Assembly: GCF_040939455.1 (NCBI RefSeq)
Contig: NC_134119.1
Location: forward strand, 4,005,001 to 4,069,000
Source: Microcebus murinus
Taxonomy: Eukaryota; Chordata; Mammalia; Primates; Cheirogaleidae
Direction of reading: 5' to 3'
DNA: 64,000 nt
Shown: positions 54,825 through 64,000 of the stretch, in pieces
Numbering within the stretch: the stretch's first letter is position 1
Layout of the letters: every line of letters starts with the position of its first letter
Program-made: the position numbers and the translations under genes
Notes under the pieces: generated by a model
What the model saw: only the letters and a program-made list of their open reading frames with translations
The model's database searches: none
What the model was told of the DNA's origin: nothing

Positions 54825-55740
54825 TTGGTTTCACTTAATCCAGTCAAGAAATATTTACTCAGTGCCTTCTATTGTGACCTAGTGCCTACTAGGTGTCATT
54901 ACTGAGACAAAGCTGAACCAAGGACACAATCTATCTAGTGCCAATGGCAGAAATAAAGAAAAGAAAGGCTGTCTTTGATGATAAGAGAAGTGCAGGGACC
55001 TCAAAGAGAGGTCAAGGAAAGTCTTTCCAGAGAAATGATGTTTAAGCTGAGACTTACGCATTTTTTTTTTTTTTTTTTTGAGACAGAGTCTCACTCTGTT
55101 GTCCCAGGTAGAGTGTAGTGGCGTCATCACAGCTCACTGCAACCTCAAACTCTTGGGTTCAAGCCATCATCTGGAAGAGCTAGGACTACCGGCATGCGTC
55201 ATGAAGGCTGGCTAAGAGATGCGGGTGTCTCACTCTTGCTCAGGCTGGTATTGAACTTCTGAGCTCAAGCTAACCTCCTGCCTCGGCCTCCCAGAGTGCT
55301 AGGATTACAGGCATGAGCCACCATGCCTGGCCGAGACTTAAGACTTGAATCTGGAGGACAAAGAGAATAAAGCACCATAGAGAAAATAAAAGACGTAAAA
55401 GAAAATGACTGGAGTGTAGACAAAAAAAGGAAAGAAAGAGAGAGAGACCAGAGAGAGATGCCTGAGAAGAAGGGAAGAGCCAGATGCCCTAGAAACTTGC
55501 CAGGGGTTGGGACTTTATGTCCTGGGTAATGGGTAGCCATGGAAGGCTTTTAAACAACAAGAGTGATATGATCAGATACATATTTTTGGCTTGTTCTGGC
55601 TGCCCTTTGGAGAAAGACTCTGAGAGGAGCAAACAGAGGCTAGGAGACCAGTTAGGATGCCATTGATGGAACATCCAGGTGACGGTAACCCAGATGAAGG
55701 CAGGCATGAGGGTGAAGTGAACACCATTGGGAGCACTTAG
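54825..55740 (+). repeat. Ancient L2-like repeat split by an Alu
   Basis: The 5' part has 'caagaaatatttactcagtg' and 'gtgcctactaggtgtcatta'. The 3' part has 'atgggtagccatggaaggct' and 'ggagaccagttaggatgcca'. The Alu at 55061-55333 sits between them, so the old element was one unit before that insertion. Confidence 0.6.
55061..55333 (-). repeat. Alu, antisense, diverged
   Basis: It runs from a T head and 'gagacagagtctcactctgt' to 'catgagccaccatgcctggc'. Short duplications 'gagactta' flank it at 55049-55056 and 55334-55341. It is shorter than the other Alus and lacks the 'ttaattggcc' spacer. Confidence 0.88.
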
Positions 55741-55824
55741 GAGGCCAGATAGATTGCGATTTGAAAGGTCTTACCCAGTGAGTATATAATAAATACCCCA
55801 ATTCTTAAAATTTGCATCTTCTAA

Positions 55825-56204
<380 letters not shown>

Positions 56205-57029
56205 CAACCCACTCCTATCTGTCTTCTGTCTCCTTCATGTCACTGCCACCATTTTTTCCATTTCAAAAAAAAAAAAAAAAAAACCTTCTCTAATTCTATT
56301 CAATCTCTCAACAGTTATTGACAAAGATGATAGCTCCGAACATCTTGAAATACACTGCTGTCCTTCCTCTGTATCCAAAGCACCACACTCTCCTGGCTGT
56401 CCTCCTACCCCATCAGCTGTTTCCTCTCAGATGCCTTTCCTTTTTGTCCTTCTGCTTGTTCTGCAGACATCGTAGTTCCGCAGGACTCGCTCTCTATCTC
56501 TTGCTCTACTTCCACTCTCGCCCTAGGGGATCCCATCCACCCGCATCTTTGAGACCGTCGCGGGATAACTCTCAGATTTGCGTCTCCAGCCCTCCTGTCT
56601 TCTCTCATCTGCAGGCTTGTGTATCTGAGGGACCTAACTGCCTCTTGGCCTCATCGCCAGATTTCCCCTGAGATCTCAGCATCTCCACAAGCACCCCGAA
56701 TGCCATCTTTGAGCCGTCTTCCCCTCTCAGGCCACGGGGCTCCCAGCTCCACAGATACCAACGCCAGACACCTGGGAGTCCTCCTAACTTCTCTTCCCCT
56801 CCACTCCTATCCAGTCCAAAGGCAAACCCTGCATCAGACCCACTGGAAAAGTTAACTTCAAATCTATCTGCTCGTCTCCCTCTTCAAGCTGTCATTTTAG
56901 TCCAGGTGTCTGCCAGCTCTCAACTGGGCAGTGACAATAGCCTCAAATTGATCTGACTCATCTGTCCTTGCTCTATTATGATCCATGCTCCAAACAGCAG
57001 CAGGATGGGTTGCAAAATATATCTACAAA

Positions 57030-57480
57030 GCTTTTTTATACTCTTCTTTTCAAGATGTAGAGCTTAATTTCCCTCCTCTTGAGTGTGGGCTGAACTTAGT
57101 GATTCACTCCTAATGAATAGAATAAAGCAATGACAGCGGGAGACTTCATGGGCCAGGTCACAAAAGACACTGGGACTTCCATCTTGGCCGCACACCCTCA
57201 GATCACGCGCTCCAGAGGGAGCCAGGTGCCAGGTTGTGAGCACCCCTACAGAGAAACACACGGTGGGGGACCGAGGCCTCCCACGACAGCTAAGTGAGTG
57301 AGCCCTCGGGGAGAGTCTCCACTGCCAGTCAAGTCCCGGCTGACATCTTGTCTGCAACGACACGAGAAACCCCCAGTCAGAACCACCCGGCTAAGCTGCT
57401 TCCACATTTTCTACAACATGATACATGTGTGTTGTTTTAAGCAAATAAATGTGTTATAATTTCTTATGCTACAATACTTA
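57030..57480 (+). repeat. MaLR-type (MLT1-like) LTR fossil
   Basis: The order 'gtgtgggctgaacttagtga', 'gacttccatcttggccgcac', 'gagccaggtgccaggttgtg', 'gaaccacccggctaagctgc' and 'gttgttttaagcaaataaat' fits an old solo LTR of the MaLR group. No internal viral sequence is seen. The family assignment is tentative. Confidence 0.5.
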
Positions 57481-57639
57481 ATATGGGTATCCCAAGTGCT
57501 CTTTTAAAACGCAAATCTGATCATGTCCCTCCTCTGCTAAACGCATCTCAGTGGTTTCCCATTTCATCTGCAAATAACGGATCATTTTCTCCTATCTTTG
57601 CAGGACAACAGAGTGAGGTCAGCAAATCCTGCCCCCCAA

Positions 57640-58900
57640 AAGCAGCAATGATGCAGGACAAAACTGTCAAAAATAGCCATTGCAGGCCTCTGGAAATAGA
57701 CCAAATGCATACAGCAAGCTGAGAAGCATTTATTAATGGAAATTACTAAATATCAAGTAAGAACAGTATGAATCTGTGGCATGTTTGCCTATGTGTGGTC
57801 CTATTCTTGAGAGCAACAAAGGAAATATGACTGATGACTGACTTCTCATCAGAAAAATGGAGGCCCAAGGTAGAGGAATGACATATGCAAAACGCTGGGA
57901 TAAAGCCAACCGCCAACCAAGAATTTTATATGTACCAAATATCAAAAATAAAAGTCAAATAAATACATTTCCAGATAAAGACTGAAAGAATTTGTTGCTA
58001 GAAGAACTGCCTTACAAAAATTAATAAAGGCAATTCCTCAAGCTAAAAGTAACACTAGACATTAAGTTCAATTCACAAGAAAAAATGAATAATACCAGAA
58101 ATGGCAAATATAAAAGTTCATAAATAGACTCTAGTTCTTCTCTTGCCTTTAAAGATATATAACATTGGGTAAAGCAATAATTGTAATGCTGTTTTGTTGC
58201 AAAAGAATGGGGGAGAAATGAGATATATTGGAGCAAAGTTTCTGTATTTTACTAAAATCGAGTTGGTACTATTCTGAAGCAGACTGTGCTAAACTAAGAT
58301 GTGCATTGTAATCCCTAGAGCAATCATTCATGAAAAAACTTTAAAAAGAGTGAACTATGAAAATCAACAGGTAAAGTTGCTCATGAAAACACCTTTAACA
58401 TAAGGCGGTATAAGAGAACAATGGAGACATGAGACAAATAAAAAACAAAGGGCAAAATGGCAGTGGAAACACAACCATATCAGGAATTTTATTGGATGTT
58501 AATTTAATTCAGATTAAACACCTCAAAAGGCAGAGAGAGCCATGCTGGGTGAAGAAGCAAGACCTAACAATGTGCTGTCTAAGGAGGAAATTCTGACATT
58601 CTAAGACAGAAATAGGCGGAAAGCAGAAGGATGGGAAAAAGACATACCATGCAAACAGTGACCATGGGAGAGCTGGAGTTTCTATGTCAGCATCAGACAA
58701 AACAGATTTTAAGGCTTTAGAGAAAAATCATAATGATAAACGGGTCAATACATGAGGTAGACATAATAGTTATGAATGTATATGTATCTATCAACCTCTG
58801 TCGATTAACCCAGAGTACATGAAACAAAAATGGACTGAATTGAAAGAAAAAAAATAGACGATTCAATAATAACAGTTGGAGATTCTTAAAACCTCACTCT
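57640..58900 (+). repeat. Probable L1M-derived sequence
   Basis: AT-rich sequence with 'gaattttatatgtaccaaat', 'acatttccagataaagactg' and 'ttgttgctagaagaactgcc' resembles old L1 sequence and continues into the clear L1 piece at 58907. Its coding frames are broken, with no long ORF left. Confidence 0.5.
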
Positions 58901-58906
58901 CAGTAA

Positions 58907-59535
58907 TTGATAAGCAGCTGGACAAAACATCAGCAAGGGTGGGCTTGTAAAATGGTGCGACAGCTATGGAAAATAGTATGGCAGTTCTTTAAAACATTAA
59001 AAGGAGAACTATCATATGATCCATTTCTGAGTATATATCCACAAGAATTTAAGGCAGGGTCTGTAAGAGATATTTACCTGCTCATGTTCATAGCCCCACT
59101 ATTCACAATAGCCAACAGGTAAAAACAACCCAGTGTCCATTGACAGAAGCATGGATAAATAAAAACCGGAATATACATGCAGTGGATATTCCTCAGCCTT
59201 AAAAAGGAGTTTTGACCTATGCTACAACATGATGAACCGTGAGGACATTATTCTAAATGAAATAAACCAGTCACAAAAAGACAAATACCATATGATTCTA
59301 CCTAGATTAGGTATCTAAAATAATTGAATTCATAGAAACAGAAAATAGAATGGTGGTTACCAGGGGCTGGGGGGCGTGGGGGAGAAGGAGTTGTTGTTTA
59401 ATAGGTACAGAACTTCAGTTTTGCAAGATGAAAAAGTTCTGTATCACAACAAGGTGAATATATTAATACAAAACATCACTAAACACTTAGAAGTGGTACA
59501 TTTTACATAATGTGTTTTTTATCACAATAAAAAAA
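58907..59535 (+). repeat. L1M 3' end
   Basis: A long run matches the L1 3' region: 'gctatggaaaatagtatggc', 'gaactatcatatgatccatt', 'atgttcatagccccactatt', 'cctcagccttaaaaaggagt', 'agaatggtggttaccagggg' and 'caagatgaaaaagttctgta'. It ends in an A-rich stretch. Confidence 0.88.
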
Positions 59536-59544
59536 TCAATAAAG

Positions 59545-60165
59545 ATATAGAAGACTTGAATAACACTATCTACCAACTAGACCTGACATTTATAGAAAAG
59601 TCCACCCCAAAGCTAAAGTATGTAGATTCTTTTCAAGAGCACATGGAACATTCTTCAGGAGAGATCATAAGCTGGACCACAAAACAAGACTCAAGAAATT
59701 TTCAGACCGAAATCATACAAAGTATATTCATTCTCTGGTCACAACAGAATTAAAATGGAGATTCACAACAGGAAAAACCTGAGCAAACCCAAAGTATTTT
59801 AAAATTAAACAACATACTTACAAATAGCTTATAAGTCAAAGACAAAATCATAAGTAAAAAAATATTTTGAACAAAATTAAAGCAAAAATACAACATAAGA
59901 AAACGTACGGGACATAACTGAATCAGTGCTTACAGGGAGGATAGGACCGGAAATGCTATCACAGAAAAGAAGAAAGGTCTGAAATCGATCACCTGGGCTT
60001 CCACTTAGAGAAATTTGAAAAAGACCAAAGTTACCCAAATCCAGTAACATATGGAAAAGACTGTAGACCATGAGCAGGTAGAATTTATCCCAGGAATGCC
60101 AAGTTGGTTTAACATCCAAAAATAAACTAATGGAATACAATAGATTGATAAAGTAGAAGACACAC
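59545..60165 (+). repeat. L1 ORF2 fragment, endonuclease part, decayed
   Basis: The phrases 'cttttcaagagcacatggaa', 'agatcataagctggaccaca', 'gaaatcatacaaagtatatt' and 'atcagtgcttacagggagga' follow L1 ORF2 in sense. Stops interrupt every frame. It lies right of a 3' end, so it belongs to a separate L1 insertion. Confidence 0.8.
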
Positions 60166-60264
60166 CTCTGTACACGATCCCTTTGTTACACAGCTTACAC
60201 GCAACGGGCAGACGTTGAAAAGGTGAAATTACAGAGAGAAAGCGGAATCCGTGGAGTGTGGACT

Positions 60265-60440
60265 GGGCTTGGCAACTGGATCCTAATGAACAGAACGAAG
60301 CAGAAATAACAATACGTGTCTTTGAAGACGAGGTCGTGAAAGGTACGGTGGCTTCCCCCTTGCTCTCTGGGATCATGTGGCTCTGGGCAAAACCTGCAGA
60401 GGCCCCGGAAAGGAACCGAGGCCTCCCGCCAGAACTTGAG
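60265..60440 (+). repeat. Second MaLR-like LTR scrap
   Basis: The words 'gtgtggactgggcttggcaa', 'ctaatgaacagaacgaagca', 'ggtggcttcccccttgctct' and 'ggaaaggaaccgaggcctcc' parallel 57100-57290, which suggests the same LTR family. Confidence 0.45.
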
Positions 60441-60849
60441 GAGGAGGATGGGCCAGGGGCGGGGCCGCCAGCCCTCCACTGCAGCGGTTCCTAATCGCTG
60501 ACCCCTGAACCCGTCACAGGTCACACAGTATTGTCATTGTCTATGTGTGTCGTGATGTGAAGAAGTTGGGGGCTGTGTCCCACTGCACTGGCCTGAATGT
60601 TCACACAGTTCTGTAAACGCCTTGTGGCGGGTGGGGTCCTGGCCAACCTGGGGGTTCAGCCGCAGCCTCTGGGCCATGGCAGGTCGGCTGATGGCCATGG
60701 AGTCCTGTGTTGCCTGGTCCTGGAGACATGCTGCCAGGTGGTGCAAGAGTCACGTCATGAATCAGTAAAATCCCGTCTCAATCAAGGGGAGGCAATCTGG
60801 CCCCTGGTATTTCTGCCCTTCTGTGGAAAAGCCCTACATTAAAAAAAAA

Positions 60850-61040
60850 AAAAATTACCTATCTATTTATTTAGAGATGGGGCCTCTCTATGTTGCCCGG
60901 GCTGGGCCACAGTGGCTATTCACAGGTGTGATCGTAGCTCACTGCAGCCTCTGACTCCTGGGCTCAAGCGATCCTCCCACTGCGATCCTCCCACTGCGGC
61001 CTCCTGGGACTTCGAGCATGTGCCACTGTGTCCAGCTAAA
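60850..61040 (-). repeat. 7SL-derived monomer (FLAM-like), antisense
   Basis: The phrases 'ttagagatggggcctctcta', 'gtgatcgtagctcactgcag' and 'cctgggctcaagcgatcctc' mark a single left-type Alu monomer. A 14-base block, 'gcgatcctcccact', is repeated in tandem at about 60970-60997. Confidence 0.8.
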
Positions 61041-61799
61041 AGCACCACAATTTTGAGCAGCGTAGCCTATTTGGAGACAAATTTGCAGCACAGCCTGGGG
61101 AACATTTGAATGAAGCTGTCCCTCGACCGTGAAGCCGTGACTAGGGTGGGGACCCAAGCTCACACTTCACAGCTAGCTGGGGGCATCGAGGCTGGGCGGC
61201 ACTTCAGGTGGCTCCACATTGACGCTATCCCAGCGGGCAGGAGCGTGGAGCAGGAGGGAATAACAGCAAAGGGGGGGGGGCAGACAAGCCTGCCGTACTG
61301 AGATGGGTACTGTTGGCAATATACTCAGGGGCCGTTGAAGGAACCATCTAGAAGGTGCCTCCCTTAGGACACAAGGGCAAGCATTGACCCACCCCTGGCT
61401 TGCTCTGCGTTGGTCAAGGGCTGCCCCTGGGGCTTTATTTTCCCACACTTCCAGGTTGCCTAGGTGTGTGTACCTTGCAGATTTCTGCCATTGTCGCATG
61501 TCCCTGGAGCTCTGGGACAGAAAACGGAAAGGCGGAGGTGCGGCTGCAGCGGGAGCCCCGCCGTGCCCTGTGCAAAGCTGGCTGCTGCAGGACTCCTGGA
61601 GTGGAAGGTGAGCCGAGAGGCAGGCGGTGGCACCAGGAGTCGGATTCTCGTCACCTTCGGAGGACAGGAGGGCACCAACCGGTTACTCTCAACACAGGGA
61701 ACGAAGCGGAAAGAATCCCACTTCCTTTGTCCAGGTTATCCTGCACTTCAGGGCAGCCAGATAGCGGACGAGGAAACGTTCCTTTCTTTTTAGCACAGG

Positions 61800-62010
61800 G
61801 CCTGGCAAATGAAGGCCATGGACCAGATCCGGCTTGCAGCCTGTTTCTGTGCCGCTTACTTTCTGCAAAGATTTTTACGTTTGTAAGGGGCTGTTAAAAA
61901 AAAAAAACAGAAAAGAATTCTCAACAGTCTGTACGTGGCCCCGTCAAGCCTAAGATATTTACTATCTGGCCCTTTTCAGAAAAATGTAGCCAACCCCTGC
62001 TTTAGAAGGA
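61800..62010. repeat. hAT-type DNA transposon fossil
   Basis: The phrases 'gggcctggcaaatgaaggcc', 'aagatatttactatctggcc' and 'atgtagccaacccctgcttt' match the same family as 49500-49680. It has an internal A run at 61893-61904. Confidence 0.55.
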
Positions 62011-62599
62011 ATTCTCACTAACAGATGAAGACGGTATGATAAGTGGGTTATCATATCGCTCCTTCGCAGCCCCTAAAGAAGTCGTGAACCCCAGCGATGG
62101 CTATCAATGACTGCAAACGCCATTAGGCAGAAACCTGATGGGAAACCATAGAATGATGGTCACCACCCTCACAGAGGGGAGTGGGGCAGCCTGGCCCCTG
62201 GTTTGCTGCTGTGGGGAGCCCCGGCGGCAGGTAAGCTCGCCCACATACCTGGCCAGGTACGATTAGGTCTTAAATCTGCCAGTTGACAGGATCAGACAGA
62301 GGAACCTGTGAAAAGGCACTGCAGATTTTGATCGATATCAATTTCCTTCTCTCTAAAGAACACCTTTTAACATTTGCTGCGGGGCAGGCATACTGGCCAC
62401 AAACCCTCTCCACTTTTGTTTATCTGAGAAACTCTTCATTCCTCCTTCACTTTGAAGGATAATTTCACAGGGTACAGATCTCTAGATTGGAGACTTTTTT
62501 CTCTTCACACTGCAAGTACTTAACTCCACTCTCTTCTTAGTCGCATGATTTCTGAGAAGTCGGATATAATTCTTATCTTTGTAAGAATTACAGAGTAAG

Positions 62600-63250
62600 A
62601 TTTTTATTTCCTTTGGCTTCTTTCAGATTTTTTTCTTTATCTTTGGTTTTCTGTAGTTTGGAAAATGTATGTCTAGTTGTAGCTTGTTGGGTTTTTTTTT
62701 CTTTCTTTTGGTGTTATCATGCTTGGTGTTCTCTGAGCTTCCTGGATCTGTGGTTTGGGTCATTAATTTGGAGAAATTCTCAATCATTATTGCTTCAAAT
62801 ATTTCTTCTGTTCCTTTCTCTGTTTCTTCTTCTTCTGGTATTCCCACTATGCCTATTTACACATTTTGCAATTGTCTCACATTTCCTGAATGTTCTGCTT
62901 TGTTTTTTCTCCCCCCTTCCCTTTTTTTTTTCTATTTGCTTTTCATTTTGGGATGTTTCTATTGAGATATCCTTAAGCTCAGTCTTTCTTCAGTCCAATC
63001 TGCAAATACACCCATCGAAAACATTCTTCCTTTCTATGCCAGTGGTTTTTATCTCTAGCATTTGTTTTTGGTTCTTTCTTAGAATTCCCAACTCTCTGTT
63101 TTCATGGCCAGCCTGTCTTTACATGCCTACGCCTAGGGCCTTTCGCATATCCATCATCCTTGTGGTAGTAGTAGATTCGAAGTCTGATAATCCAGCATCC
63201 CCACAGTAGGTGAGTCTGATTTCGATGTTTCCTCTGTCTCCTCGCCCTGC
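62600..63250. repeat. Old LINE-like T-rich repeat
   Basis: The phrases 'ggtgttctctgagcttcctg', 'ggagaaattctcaatcatta', 'ttgcttcaaatatttcttct' and 'cttctggtattcccactatg' belong to a widespread reverse-strand repeat, probably L1M-derived. It explains the 198-codon, Phe/Leu-rich frame at 62613-63209. Confidence 0.55.
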
Positions 63251-64000
63251 ATTTTTTGCCTGGTGATTTTTTTTCTTGATAGTTGGACATGATTTATGCG
63301 GTAAAAGGACCCGCTGTAAACAGGCGTGTGGTACTGCAGTAGGCAGGGGTGGGAGGGGAAAGCCTTCCGTAGTCCCATGATTAGGTCTGTCTTTGGGTGG
63401 GGGGAGGACTGTGTCCCTGGCCTGGGAGCTTCACAGGTAGGTGTTCCTTGGGCCCCTCCTCACTGGGGTGGGACGGAACAGCTGTGCAGGCTGGAGTCGG
63501 GGACTTCCCTTGGCCCAGGTGCAAGGCTACCGCTGGCTGGACTTGAGCATTTCTCGTTCCCCAGGTCAGTTCGCTCTGATAGAAGCCCATCAGGTTGGGC
63601 TCTGGTTAAACAGTTTCTCCTGTGGGCAGACCTTGTGAAACAGAATAAGATACCCTGGTGTACTTCTATGTGGCCTCTTTTCCTTGCCTTTCTTTCTGTG
63701 GTGGACATGGTGACACTGTGGTGCTCCGGCCAGATTCTCTTAGAACCATAGACCAGCTTGGCACATTCATCTCCCAGAATCTGAGGTCCTTGCTTCTGAG
63801 GTCCTTGCTTGCACCCATGATACCTTCCGTTTGACTCTCTTGGGTTCCTTGGAGCCCCTCCTAGGGACTCCCCTAGAGCAGAAATGTTGGAAAGTGTATG
63901 TCTCCTTGGGGCAGTTCGTAGCTGGTGGCCGATGAGTGCAGGAGCATGAAAGCCAGCCTCACTGTGAGACCAGTTCTGACGTTTATTTCATGCTCTAGTG

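Noticed and set aside
62613..63209. 198-codon Phe/Leu-rich frame resembling a membrane protein
   Set aside because: The DNA is T-rich reverse-strand LINE-like repeat, so the hydrophobic look comes from poly-pyrimidine sequence.

Overview
The window is mammalian nuclear DNA, most likely from a strepsirrhine primate (lemur or close relative). Spliced genes with GT-AG introns, CpG-island promoters, MIR/L2-type fossils, L1 fragments and 7SL-derived dimeric Alus all fit a primate. Most Alus here carry a spacer containing 'ttaattggccaacta', plus 'gctaggctgacgccacggcact' near the 3' end. I associate these with lemur Alus and not with human ones, so the lineage call is an inference.

The gene order matches human 20q13.32 read in reverse: PRELID3B (SLMO2) > ATP5F1E > < TUBB1, CTSZ >, < NELFCD. 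All five genes were recognised by translating exons and checking that phases close across every junction. PRELID3B lacks only its first coding exon, which lies left of the window. ATP5F1E (51 aa), TUBB1 (451 aa), CTSZ (302 aa) and NELFCD (590 aa) are complete and intact. No broken gene or processed pseudogene was recognised.

Layout. 1-7.9 kb: PRELID3B introns and exons 2-6. 7.9-9.2 kb: AT-rich spacer. 9.2-13.5 kb: ATP5F1E with a CpG-island promoter that has four CCAAT boxes. 13.5-17.2 kb: spacer that includes the TUBB1 3' UTR. 17.2-21.5 kb: TUBB1 on the minus strand. 21.5-31.8 kb: GC-rich non-coding spacer between the divergent TUBB1 and CTSZ, with simple repeats and old repeats. 31.8-40.6 kb: CTSZ. 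40.7-52.6 kb: NELFCD on the minus strand, converging on CTSZ with poly(A) signals about 100 bp apart. 52.8-64 kb: gene-free, repeat-rich flank, which in human lies on the GNAS side.

The genes do not form one pathway. PRELID3B is a mitochondrial intermembrane-space lipid-transfer protein, ATP5F1E is the epsilon subunit of mitochondrial F1-ATPase, TUBB1 is the megakaryocyte/platelet beta-tubulin, CTSZ is a lysosomal cysteine carboxypeptidase, and NELFCD is a subunit of the NELF transcription-pausing complex. The first two are mitochondrial neighbours in tandem, and a read-through locus is known for them in human.

I found no convincing undescribed system. The most interesting local structures are: a tail-to-tail Alu pair in PRELID3B intron 1; a 48-bp near-perfect palindrome in ATP5F1E intron 1; a diverged element of about 130 bp present on both sides of TUBB1 exon 1; a 12-bp minisatellite in the CTSZ leader within an in-frame open stretch; and the conserved double start of NELFCD.
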